Positions 1-7,601 of a stretch of DNA of 9,423 nt are shown here, piece by piece (within the stretch, counting starts at the first letter, position 1; each line of letters begins with the position of its first letter). A program made the position numbers and the translations under genes. The notes below the pieces were generated by a model. It saw nothing but the letters and a program-made list of their open reading frames with translations. It had not been told where the DNA came from and ran no database searches. The DNA is from Gemmatimonadota bacterium (lineage in GTDB: Bacteria > Gemmatimonadota > Gemmatimonadetes > Gemmatimonadales > Gemmatimonadaceae): contig QHUV01000136.1 of NCBI GenBank assembly GCA_003222065.1, positions 1 through 9,423 on the forward strand. Reading direction: 5' to 3'.

Positions 1-62
1 CAAGACCTCCCGCCCCAAACGGCAAACCCGCGCGCCTCACCTGGCGCGAGCGATTCGCGGCG

Positions 63-1874
63 ATGCGCTACGTGCCCGCATTGCTCGCCCTCGTCTGGGA
101 GACGGACCGCGCTCTGACGCTGGCGACGGCGGTGCTCCGTGTCGTACGAGCGTTCGTGCCCGTCGTCACGCTCTGGATCGGCAAGTTGATTATCGACGAG
201 GTGATTCGCGCGCGTGCCGCCGGTCCCGACTGGGGCCGGCTGGCGCTGCTCGTCGGACTCGAGCTCGCGATCGCCGTCGGCAGTGATGCGCTGGGCCGCG
301 CCTCGCAGCTTGTCGAGGGACTCCTCGGCGATCTGTTCACGAATCGGATGAGCATTCGCCTCATGGAACACGCGGCGACGCTCGATCTCGCGCAGTTCGA
401 GGATCCGGAGTTCTACGATCACCTCGAGCGGGCGCGACGCAACACGACGGGGCGTATCGGTCTGCTCGGGCAGGTCCTGGGCTTGGCGCAGGATGCGCTG
501 ACACTCTTGACGTTGAGCGCGGCACTCCTCGCCTTCAGCGTCTGGCTCTTCTTCCTGCTCGTCCTCGCGACGCTTCCGAGCTTCATCGGCGAGGCGCACT
601 TCGCGTCGCTCCAGTACTCCCTACTCTTCCGGCGAACGCCGGAGCGCCGACAGCTCGACTATCTGCGTTACGTGGGCGCGAGCGTGGAGACCGCCAAGGA
701 AGTCCAGATTTTCGGGCTGGCGCCATGGCTCATCGGCCGCTATCGCCAACTATCGGACCTCTTCTACGATGAGAACAGGAGCCTCTCGTACAAACGCGCG
801 TCGGTCGGCGCACTGCTCTCTCTGCTCGGTACCGGCGGATACTACGCGGCGTATGCCTTGATGTTGGTCCGCGCCGTGCGCGGCACTATCAGTGTCGGCA
901 CCCTCACCTTTCTGGCCGGATCCTTCTCGCGCGGACGTAGCGCGATTCAAAGCCTCCTGTTCGGCGTCAGTGCCGTCGCCGAGCAGGCGCTCTATCTCAA
1001 AGATCTCTTCACGTTCTTCGAGATGCGGCCGACCATCACCGCGCGGCCGGGCGCGCCGCCGGTGCCGCGGCCCATTCGCGATGGCTTCGTGTTCGAGGAT
1101 GTCGGATTTACCTATCCTGGCGGCGATCGCTGGGCCGTTAGGCACATCGATCTCACGCTTCGTCCCGGCGAACGCGTTGCACTCGTGGGATTGAACGGTG
1201 CCGGCAAGACGACCCTCGTAAAGCTGCTCAGCCGCCTCTACGACCCGAGTGAAGGACGGATTCTCCTCGATGGTCGTGATTTGCGCGACTACGATCTCGC
1301 TTCGGTTCGTCGAGCGGTCGGCGTCATCTTCCAGGACTTCGTGCGCTATGATATGCGCTTCGACGAGAACATCGCCGTGGGCGAGATCGAGAGCGCGCGC
1401 GAGTATCTCGAGGAGGCTCCGCGCGGCGACGACCTAACGATTGAGCCGCATCCCGCCGTCGCCAGTGCGGCTGAGCGCTCACTGGCGGCGTCGCTGCTGC
1501 CAAGGCTGCCGGCGCGCTACCGGCAAATGCTCGGCCGTCGCTTCGAGCAGGGCGTGGACCTGTCCGGCGGTGAGTGGCAGAAGGTGGCCCTCGGCCGTGC
1601 ATACATGCGTGATGCACAACTACTCATTCTCGACGAGCCGACCGCGGCGCTGGATGCGCGCGCCGAGTACGAGGTCTTCTTGCGCTTTGCGGAGCTGATC
1701 GGCGGGCGGATGGCGATTCTCATCTCGCACCGGTTCTCGACCGTGCGCATGGCTGACCGAATTGTTGTCTTACAGAACGGCACGGTCACCGAGCAAGGCA
1801 CGCATGAAGAGCTCGTGCGCGGCGGTGGCTTGTACGCCGAGTTGTTCGACATGCAGGCGTCCGGGTATCGGTGA
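63..1874 (+). CDS. ABC exporter, fused permease-ATPase (probably 5'-partial)
   Basis: This is an inner-membrane ABC transporter half-molecule with an N-terminal membrane domain and a C-terminal ATPase; it would work as a dimer, most likely as an exporter. Numbered from the ATG at 63, hydrophobic segments lie near residues 15-40, 58-75, 140-175 and 245-305. The ATPase shows an A-loop Tyr (Y351), Walker A GLNGAGKTT (376-384), Q-loop Gln424, signature LSGGE (500-504), Walker B LLILDEP (520-526), D-loop D531 and switch His556, so it looks catalytically intact. The DLSGGEWQK signature context resembles NisT-type lantibiotic/peptide exporters, but the substrate cannot be read from the sequence. The ATG at 63 has no Shine-Dalgarno site. 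The frame stays open to base 3 with no other start codon, and the upstream residues (LTWRERFAAM) look like coding sequence, so the true start is probably outside the window. thrB follows 10 bases after the stop. Confidence 0.93.
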   Translation: MRYVPALLALVWETDRALTLATAVLRVVRAFVPVVTLWIGKLIIDEVIRARAAGPDWGRLALLVGLELAIAVGSDALGRASQLVEGLLGDLFTNRMSIRLMEHAATLDLAQFEDPEFYDHLERARRNTTGRIGLLGQVLGLAQDALTLLTLSAALLAFSVWLFFLLVLATLPSFIGEAHFASLQYSLLFRRTPERRQLDYLRYVGASVETAKEVQIFGLAPWLIGRYRQLSDLFYDENRSLSYKRASVGALLSLLGTGGYYAAYALMLVRAVRGTISVGTLTFLAGSFSRGRSAIQSLLFGVSAVAEQALYLKDLFTFFEMRPTITARPGAPPVPRPIRDGFVFEDVGFTYPGGDRWAVRHIDLTLRPGERVALVGLNGAGKTTLVKLLSRLYDPSEGRILLDGRDLRDYDLASVRRAVGVIFQDFVRYDMRFDENIAVGEIESAREYLEEAPRGDDLTIEPHPAVASAAERSLAASLLPRLPARYRQMLGRRFEQGVDLSGGEWQKVALGRAYMRDAQLLILDEPTAALDARAEYEVFLRFAELIGGRMAILISHRFSTVRMADRIVVLQNGTVTEQGTHEELVRGGGLYAELFDMQASGYR

Positions 1875-1884
1875 TCTTGTTCTC

Positions 1885-2853
1885 ATGCCAGGCATAGCAC
1901 ACGCGCGTCGCGTTCGCGTCTCGGCGCCGGGCGGCATCGGCAATATGGGGCCAGGACTCGATGTCCTCGGTTGCGCCATCACCGGTGCCGCGGACACCGT
2001 CGAGCTGGAGTGGAGCGACGAGTCCTACGCAACGGCCATCCGTATCGCCGATCCGGGACATCCCGACCTTCCCACAGATCCGGCGCGGCACGCAGCGAGC
2101 ATCGCCGCGTTAGCTGTGCTCGATGCTTCGGGATCGCGACCAAAGCGTTGCCTCGTTATGCGGGCAAAGAAGGGACTGCCCCTCTCCGGCGGTCAGGGGG
2201 GCAGCGCGGCATCCGCCGTGGCGGGCGCCGTCGCGATGAATGCGCTCCTCGGCGCGCCACTCGACGAGCTCGCGCTGCTCCTGGCTGCGCTCGACGCCGA
2301 ATCCACCGTCGCCGGCCGGCACGCGGACAATGTCGCGCCGTCGCTCTTGGGAGGCGTCGTACTGGTGCGCGCGCTCGATCCGCTCGACGTCGTGCGTCTG
2401 CCATTCCCGCGCGAGCTGCGCGTCGCCCTCGTCCAGCCGATGCAACGATTGCGCACCGCCGATTCGCGTGCCGTGCTCCCATCGAGCGTCCCGCGCGCGG
2501 TGCTCGTTCAGCAAAGTGCAAACGTCGCGGCGATGGTCGCGGCGCTGGCGAGCGGCGACCTCGACCTCCTGCGTCGCGCGCTCGACGACCGCGTCGCCGA
2601 GCCGGTGCGCGCGCCGCTCCTTCGCGGATTCACGGACGCCAAGGCGGCGGCGCTCGCCGCGGGCGCGTTAGGCTGTTCGATTTCGGGCGCGGGCCCAACG
2701 AGCTTCGCGTTCGCCAGCGACGACGCAAGCGCCGCGCGCATCGCGCTCGCGATGCGCGGCGCCTACGCGGCCGCCGGGGTCGACGCCGAAACGCGAGTGG
2801 CGCGCATCGACGACCGCGGTGCACGGGTGGAAAACGAAACCGCCGGCACCTAA
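1885..2853 (+). CDS. thrB: Homoserine kinase (ThrB), GHMP kinase family
   Basis: The product (322 aa) should phosphorylate L-homoserine with ATP to O-phosphohomoserine, the step before threonine synthase, in the cytoplasm. The three GHMP-kinase motifs are in order: the N-terminal substrate motif (residues 12-33, with NMGPGLDVLG), the glycine/serine-rich ATP loop PLSGGQGGSAASA (99-111), and the C-terminal GCSISGAGPTSF (263-274). HADNVAPSLLGG at 146-157 is characteristic of ThrB. The length is close to the usual 300-330 aa. I chose the ATG at 1885 because homology begins right after it; the longer in-frame ORF from 1762 would add residues that are only a shadow of the exporter's C-terminus. There is no clear Shine-Dalgarno site, and the 10-base gap after the exporter stop suggests translational coupling. 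The ATP loop reads GGQGGSAA where many ThrB proteins have GLGSSAA. The stop codon lies in the loop of a hairpin. No other threonine gene is visible here. Confidence 0.93.
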   Translation: MPGIAHARRVRVSAPGGIGNMGPGLDVLGCAITGAADTVELEWSDESYATAIRIADPGHPDLPTDPARHAASIAALAVLDASGSRPKRCLVMRAKKGLPLSGGQGGSAASAVAGAVAMNALLGAPLDELALLLAALDAESTVAGRHADNVAPSLLGGVVLVRALDPLDVVRLPFPRELRVALVQPMQRLRTADSRAVLPSSVPRAVLVQQSANVAAMVAALASGDLDLLRRALDDRVAEPVRAPLLRGFTDAKAAALAAGALGCSISGAGPTSFAFASDDASAARIALAMRGAYAAAGVDAETRVARIDDRGARVENETAGT

Positions 2854-2867
2854 CGAGGTTGCCGGCG
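2829..2867 (-). terminator. Likely intrinsic terminator of the susC-susD unit
   Basis: Bases 2841-2850 and 2857-2867 form a 10-bp GC-rich stem with one bulged base and a 6-base loop (2851-2856). Read on the - strand the stem is followed at once by GTTTCGTTTTCC (2840-2829), a T-rich tail. It starts about 26 bases after the SusD stop. Read on the + strand there is no T-run after the stem, so it should act mainly on the - strand. The element overlaps the last codons and the stop codon of thrB. Confidence 0.6.
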
Positions 2868-2892
2868 GCACGGGTTCAGCTCGGGCGAGAAC

Positions 2893-4029
2893 CTATTGAC
2901 ATTGTGTCGGGGTCCCGCGCGCGTCGCACTCCTGCTTCGGAATGGGCATGACCTTGGCCACGAAGTGCGATGGGAGATCGAGCGGGAGCTGGCTCAGCCG
3001 GCCATATCGGCGCATGTCGTTCCAGCGGTGTCCCTCCCACAACAGCGAATACCGGCGCTCGTAGAGGAGCGCGCCGATCGGATCGGCACCTAACGAGCCA
3101 AGCGGCGCGAGACCGCCGGACACGGTGCGGATCGTGTTGATGTCCGTGAGCGCGGCCCCCGCGTTGCCGGCACCGAGATTGGCTTCGGCGCGAAGCAGGA
3201 TCAACTCCTCGTTGCGGATGATCGGCACGGGTGAGACGTTCGTCGGATACATGATGAAGTACGCCGTTGCCGGGATGCCGTTGTTCGTTCCCGGCGCCGC
3301 CTTCGAGCGATTGACGAGAACACGCGCCGCGAGCCCACGGTTGAACTTCAGGAACGACGCCGGTGTGTTGAAGCCGGCAAAGCCATCGTCGAGCGCGAAC
3401 GGGAAGGCGGTGCTCCCAGCCGCGGTGAGATCGGCCTTCGCCTCGTCGAGGATTGCCGTCACCTGCTGCCACGCCGCGTCCCGAGACAGGAACGCCGCGG
3501 GCGCTGTCGGATCCGCCGGAATATCTCCCGGCACGCCCAGCGTGTCGCGTGTCACGATGACCCGATACAACGACAGCCCGCGGATTGTTTTCGCGAAGCC
3601 CTTGACCGCGGACTTTTGTGTCGGGCTCAACGCACCATTCGCATCCGCGAACGCGACAAGGTTCACGGCATTCTTCATGTTGCGATACCAATTGAACCAC
3701 TGACCGCTGGCAAAGCCGGCCGGGTCCAGGATGCGCGTGTTATTCGCCCCGGAGAGTCCGATCAAGTAATGGCTCACCGATCGCGCATCCGTCGGGAAGT
3801 AGCTGTACGACTCGCGCCCGAAGATCCCGACGTCGTTGTTGTAGCCGCCGATGTTGTTGCGCTCCTGGAGGAGAACGCCACTCACATAAAGCTGGAGCGC
3901 CTGCGGCGTACCGTTCACGCCAGTAATCGTCGGCGCGTTGTACTGCGGCACGTTGAATTTGTCCGCGCTGCATGCGAGCGAGGCGAGCCAGGCTGCGCAC
4001 AGCGTCGCGCGGGCGACATGACGAATCAT
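2893..4029 (-). CDS. SusD/RagB-like outer-membrane lipoprotein (short form)
   Basis: SusD-like proteins sit on the cell surface as a lid over the SusC barrel and bind the substrate. From the ATG at 4029 the product is 378 aa. It opens with a signal peptide (MIRHVARATLCAAWLASLAC) ending at Cys20, the probable lipidation site; the lipobox is loose, with Ser at -3. Then comes the SusD-type start FNVPQYNAPTITG (25-37), WFNWYRNMKNAVN (111-123), IRGLSLYRVI (149-158), and the strongly typical PIIRNEELILLRAEANLG (269-286) and YERRYSLLWEGHRWNDMRR (323-341). I chose 4029 over the ATG at 4077 because it has GAGGA 8 bases upstream and the signal peptide begins there. Family members usually have 450-550 aa. 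The stretch between RGLAARVLVNR (231-241) and YPTNVSPVPI (261-270) looks abruptly shortened. It lies downstream of susC, its expected partner. Confidence 0.9.
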   Translation of the reverse strand: MIRHVARATLCAAWLASLACSADKFNVPQYNAPTITGVNGTPQALQLYVSGVLLQERNNIGGYNNDVGIFGRESYSYFPTDARSVSHYLIGLSGANNTRILDPAGFASGQWFNWYRNMKNAVNLVAFADANGALSPTQKSAVKGFAKTIRGLSLYRVIVTRDTLGVPGDIPADPTAPAAFLSRDAAWQQVTAILDEAKADLTAAGSTAFPFALDDGFAGFNTPASFLKFNRGLAARVLVNRSKAAPGTNNGIPATAYFIMYPTNVSPVPIIRNEELILLRAEANLGAGNAGAALTDINTIRTVSGGLAPLGSLGADPIGALLYERRYSLLWEGHRWNDMRRYGRLSQLPLDLPSHFVAKVMPIPKQECDARGTPTQCQ

Positions 4030-4053
4030 GAGACCGGTCCTCGACGAGGGTCT
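4030..4053 (-). promoter_or_regulatory. SusD ribosome binding site, in a possible hairpin
   Basis: On the - strand GAGGA (4042-4038) stands 8 bases before the ATG at 4029, which decides the SusD start. The same bases can pair: CCTC (+ strand 4039-4042) with GAGG (4046-4049), extended by AGAC (4031-4034) with GTCT (4050-4053) across a 4-base bulge. In the mRNA this would put the Shine-Dalgarno site in a stem in the 50-base gap between susC and susD. The binding site is fairly clear; the hairpin is inferred. Confidence 0.5.
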
Positions 4054-4079
4054 GGACGATGTCATTCTGGTGGTCATGG

Positions 4080-7000
4080 TCAGAACCCCAGCGCGACGGT
4101 GAAGAAGTAGCTGCGGCTCGGCGGGTACTGCGCGAGGTCGACGAAACGCGCGACGACGTTACCGCCGTTGTTCACTTCCGGATCGAATCCGTCGTAGCCG
4201 GAGATGATGAACAGATTGCGGCCGCTCACGCTGAGGTTCGTGGTGCGCACGCCGAATCGCTGGAGCGCATTCAGGCGCTGCTGCGGGACGTCGTACGCCA
4301 GCGTGATCTCGCGAACCTTCACGAACGATCCGTCGAACAGGTACACACTGGTGTTGGTGCCGCCCGCCCACGTGTTGTAGCGGTACGCACCTAACGTGGC
4401 ACCGACCGCTGGATTAGGCGACGGCTTGTCGTAGTCCCACGTCGTGTTGCCTTCGTCGTACAGGTTGAGCGTGAGGTTCGACACCGTGCCGCCTTTGCGC
4501 ATGTCGACGACCGTCCCGAGGCGGAAGTTGCTCCAGGTGAGGTCGTTGCTGAACGCCATCATGTACTTCGGGTTCGCGTCGGCGAGCACGATGTCACGCG
4601 ATACGGTGCCGTCCGCATTCTTTCTGTTGCCGTAGATCGCCGACACCGAATTACCCGGGGTGAACTTCAGTCGGCCATATGCAGTTCCGAAACCACCCGT
4701 AGCGTTCAAATTGAACGGCAGCACGCCCGGCGCGAACTTGAGAATCTTCGCGCTGTTCTGCTGATAGGTCGTGCGCGACGTCCAGGTGAGGCCATTCGTG
4801 CGCGATTCGATCGGAGCGAGGGTGACACCGATTTCCGTTCCGCGCGTTCGCATCGAGCCGCCGTTGATAACTTCCTGATTGACGCCCGAGCTCTGCGCCA
4901 GTAATGGCCTAACGAGCAGATCGCTGATGTCTCGATTGAAGAACGTCACCTCGAGCTGCGCGCGATCGTCGAGGAACGAGCCATCGATGCCGAACTCGCT
5001 CTCGATCAACCGCTCCGGTCGGATCTTTGGATTCCCGATCGACGCCGCTTGAATGAGCCCCGTTTGACCGCCGATCTGACCGCCGTTCGTCAGCGTGAGG
5101 AAGCGTTCGCCGTAGTTGGGCTGGTTCCCCGCCTGGCCGACCGTGCCGCGGAGCTTGATCTCTCCGATCCCGCTGAACGGCCGAACGATCCGATAGGACG
5201 CGCCGAAGCGCGGGAACGTGTAGAACTTCTTCGAATCGCCGTTCACGCTGCTGCGCTCGGTCCGAACAGCGGCCGACAACAGCATCTTCTCGCCGAAGGT
5301 GAGGAAGTCCTCCTGCGCGTAGTACGCCTGGTTCCGTTGCACGACAAGACTGTCGAAGGTCGTCGTGTGCACGGCGCCAGTGGCGGCAACGACGCTTGGC
5401 GTCAGCCCCTGTGCGACGATCGTGTAATCGGAGAGCTGGCGATCGGCGTACTGTGTGCCTCCGGACGTCGTCGCCGAGAACCACCGATTGTTCGGCGTGA
5501 ACGTCCAGACGGCACTCAGATTCGTGTTGACGAGCTGCGTCGAGCCGTTCCCCTGGATCGAGGCGCCCGGGAAGGTGCCTTCGTTGGTGCCCGGCTGCTC
5601 GAACTGCAGAGACGGTGGCGCGAACTCGAAGTTCTGGCTGCTGAAGCGATCGGCGCCAGCCAGGACGTTAATGCGCACATCGTTCCTCGCGCTTGACCAC
5701 GCCTGATAGTTCACCGTCGCGTTCGCGATCACGCGGTACACGTCCTCGTTGTTCCGCATGAGGTCGAAGGTCTGGAACGGATTGGAGATGTTGAGCGGGC
5801 TGCCACCGAAGGGATTGATGATGTAGTTGCCGGTGGCGTCGCGCTGCCTCAGGTCGAGCACGTTAGGCGAGTACGCGAAGCCATACAGCGGGCTGGAGTT
5901 GGTGTTGTCGTTGTTGGAGATGCCGCGCTGCGAGAACGACCGCATGATATTGGTGGCGACATTCGCCGTTATCTTGCTGCCGATCGCCTGATCGACACTG
6001 GCGCGCACCGATTGCCGGCGTGCGCCGGTGTTCATCGCGATGCCGGCGTCCTCTCGGTCGTTGAACGACACGAAGTACTTCGTCGTCTCGACGCCGCCGC
6101 TCATGCTCCCCGAGGTTTCCCAGGACGGAGCAGTGCGCCCATAGAGCATCCCGAAGTAGTCGTAGTACGGACAGGACGACGCCGTGCAGACGGCGCGAGC
6201 CGCTGCCGCGCCCGCCGGATTACCGCACGAGGCAGTTGCGGTCGTTGGTGTCTTACACGCCACCTGCGAGCTGGTGAGCAGCTGATCGACGTTCGCGTAA
6301 TGCCGCAGCCCCTTGTTCCGGATGAGCTGGAACGTCCCAACGCGCTGGGTGAGCTGGAATCGTGGCGATCCGCTGCGCCCGCGCTTGGTCGAGATGACGA
6401 CGACGCCGTTCGTCGCCTGCGAGCCGTAAATCGCCGACGCGACAGACCCCTTCAACACTTCGACGCTTTCGATGTCGGCAGGGTTGATGTCGGCGAGCCG
6501 GTTCGTGCCATTCTCCTCGCCTGAGTTTAGCGAGTTCGTAATATAACGCTGGTTGTTGGAGCGGACGTCGTTCGAGACGATCACGCCGTCGATGACGTAC
6601 AGCGGATCGATCTTTCCGATCAGCGACGAGGCGCCGCGAATCTGGATCTGGCCGCCGCCGCCAGGCGCCCCGTTGTTCATGTTGATCGATGCGCCGAGGA
6701 CCTTGCCCTGGAGCGCGTTCTCGATCGACACGGCGGGCACGCGCTCGAGCTGGTCAGCGCTCACCTGCGAGACGGACGAGGTGGCGTTGCGCCGCTCCAT
6801 CGTCGTCGCCGCTCCGGTGACGGTAATCGCCTCGAGCTGGAGGACGTCCTTCTCGAGCTCGAAATTGACGGTTGTTTGACCTGCCGCGACGCGCACGGTC
6901 TGCCGCTTGTAGCCGATCATGCGCGTCGCGAGCGTTACATCGCCGTCGGGAACACGCAGGCGATACTCGCCGCGCGCGTTGGTGCGCGCGCCGACGGGGA

Positions 7001-7154
7001 TGCCAACGACGCCGACAGACGCGTCGGGAATCGGCTCGCTGGACCCGGCGAGGGTGACGCGGCCGCTCACTTCACGCTGCGCCGACGCCGCTGGCGCAAT
7101 CACCAGCAAGGCTGCGGCGGCGCAGAAGAGAGTCCTGAACACATGACCTCCCAT
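4080..7154 (-). CDS. SusC/RagA-type TonB-dependent outer-membrane receptor
   Basis: This is a TonB-driven barrel that would import the ligand held by the neighbouring SusD-like lipoprotein. Counted from the ATG at 7154 (1024 aa), the order is: a signal peptide ending near SAQ (24-26), a carboxypeptidase-regulatory-like beta-sandwich (about 28-100), a TonB-box-like LEAITVTGAA (107-116), a plug domain with the SusC motif PLYVIDGVIVSND (184-196) and DIESVEVLKGSVASAIYGSQ (227-246), then the barrel, ending in the aromatic FFTVALGF suited to outer-membrane insertion. The only four cysteines of the mature protein are C300, C310, C323 and C328. The start is uncertain: the ATG at 7154 has no ribosome binding site, while GGGAGG lies just inside it, 4 bases before an in-frame GTG at 7142, which would leave a normal signal peptide of about 21 residues. 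The in-frame ATG at 7277 only adds non-coding-looking leader. susD follows on the same strand. Confidence 0.94.
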   Translation of the reverse strand: MGGHVFRTLFCAAAALLVIAPAASAQREVSGRVTLAGSSEPIPDASVGVVGIPVGARTNARGEYRLRVPDGDVTLATRMIGYKRQTVRVAAGQTTVNFELEKDVLQLEAITVTGAATTMERRNATSSVSQVSADQLERVPAVSIENALQGKVLGASINMNNGAPGGGGQIQIRGASSLIGKIDPLYVIDGVIVSNDVRSNNQRYITNSLNSGEENGTNRLADINPADIESVEVLKGSVASAIYGSQATNGVVVISTKRGRSGSPRFQLTQRVGTFQLIRNKGLRHYANVDQLLTSSQVACKTPTTATASCGNPAGAAAARAVCTASSCPYYDYFGMLYGRTAPSWETSGSMSGGVETTKYFVSFNDREDAGIAMNTGARRQSVRASVDQAIGSKITANVATNIMRSFSQRGISNNDNTNSSPLYGFAYSPNVLDLRQRDATGNYIINPFGGSPLNISNPFQTFDLMRNNEDVYRVIANATVNYQAWSSARNDVRINVLAGADRFSSQNFEFAPPSLQFEQPGTNEGTFPGASIQGNGSTQLVNTNLSAVWTFTPNNRWFSATTSGGTQYADRQLSDYTIVAQGLTPSVVAATGAVHTTTFDSLVVQRNQAYYAQEDFLTFGEKMLLSAAVRTERSSVNGDSKKFYTFPRFGASYRIVRPFSGIGEIKLRGTVGQAGNQPNYGERFLTLTNGGQIGGQTGLIQAASIGNPKIRPERLIESEFGIDGSFLDDRAQLEVTFFNRDISDLLVRPLLAQSSGVNQEVINGGSMRTRGTEIGVTLAPIESRTNGLTWTSRTTYQQNSAKILKFAPGVLPFNLNATGGFGTAYGRLKFTPGNSVSAIYGNRKNADGTVSRDIVLADANPKYMMAFSNDLTWSNFRLGTVVDMRKGGTVSNLTLNLYDEGNTTWDYDKPSPNPAVGATLGAYRYNTWAGGTNTSVYLFDGSFVKVREITLAYDVPQQRLNALQRFGVRTTNLSVSGRNLFIISGYDGFDPEVNNGGNVVARFVDLAQYPPSRSYFFTVALGF
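7147..7152 (-). promoter_or_regulatory. Candidate Shine-Dalgarno site for an alternative susC GTG start
   Basis: GGGAGG on the - strand (7152-7147) lies just inside the predicted ATG at 7154 and 4 bases before an in-frame GTG at 7142. It is the only strong Shine-Dalgarno-like sequence near the susC start, so it favours the GTG, although the spacing is short. It can also pair with the - strand CCTCCC at 7205-7200 in the leader. Confidence 0.4.
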
Positions 7155-7531
7155 ATGTGGGTGGAGGGGAAAGCGAAACGAAAGCACGGAGACGGTGGGG
7201 GGAGGAGACATCGGCAGACTCGTCACGCAGCCAAGGCGGAGGACGCGTGACATCGACACAGCGGTGGTGCGCGACAACGCGACTTGCTCGCACGCGCGCG
7301 ATATGACGCGCGCGCGCTCACGAGCGTTCGCGGACCGTTGGCCCTTCCCGCGCGACGGTGTCTGGCAATGGCGTGTATTGTCCGTCCCCGTTCACGACAC
7401 GCGCCGAGGTGACGCGCAACCACCAGGCCGACTCCGTAGCCGACCGGGCTCACACATGCTACGGGTGCGCATCGAGTTCGGCTAGAGGCATTTCGAGGGG
7501 TTGTGACGGACCGGATGTGGGACGAAATGAT
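7155..7531. other. Intergenic region upstream of susC, no gene supported
   Basis: This stretch lies between the susC start and the terminator hairpin of the upstream peptidase gene, so it should hold the susC promoter and leader. I see no convincing -35/-10 pair and no credible coding sequence; the small ORFs are arginine-rich and lack family features. The 55 bases next to the start are pyrimidine-rich on the - strand (7155-7210). A GC inverted repeat lies at 7286-7325: GCTCG (7286-7290) and CGCGCGCG (7293-7300), then their partners CGCGCGCG (7307-7314) and CGAGC (7321-7325), around ATATGA. Confidence 0.6.
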
Positions 7532-7565
7532 GATGGGCCCGGCGACTCACGTCGCCGGGCCCATC
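7532..7565 (-). terminator. Strong hairpin terminator after the S9 peptidase gene
   Basis: Bases 7532-7546 and 7551-7565 form a perfect 15-bp stem rich in GGGCCCGGCGAC, with a 4-base loop (7547-7550). It begins 37 bases after the peptidase stop. On the - strand the stem is followed by a moderately T-rich ATCATTTCGTCC; on the + strand by GTTTCC. Position and symmetry fit a factor-independent terminator separating the peptidase from susC; the tail is weak, so efficiency is uncertain. Confidence 0.75.
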
Positions 7566-7601
7566 GTTTCCAGCATCAATTTGTAAGAAGCCGCGTCGCC
7601 G

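Noticed and set aside
1762..1884. In-frame extension of thrB overlapping the exporter gene
   Set aside because: The extra residues are a frame-shadow of the exporter C-terminus with no GHMP-kinase homology; the conserved part begins after the ATG at 1885.
1971..2951. Long + strand ORF of 326 codons over thrB
   Set aside because: Very arginine-rich, in a frame offset from thrB, with no recognisable motif; a product of high G+C.
4030..4077. Upstream ATG start for SusD two bases after the susC stop
   Set aside because: No ribosome binding site, and it would put 16 polar residues in front of a complete lipoprotein signal peptide.
5049..5696. 215-codon + strand ORF opposite susC
   Set aside because: Antisense to a clearly coding TonB-receptor gene, with composition typical of a complementary-strand shadow.
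7155..7277. Upstream ATG start for SusC
   Set aside because: It would put about 41 residues before the signal peptide; the stretch reads as a pyrimidine-rich leader.
7195..7485. Possible small gene in the susC upstream region
   Set aside because: Arginine-rich translation, no ribosome binding site, no family features, and the region must hold the susC promoter.
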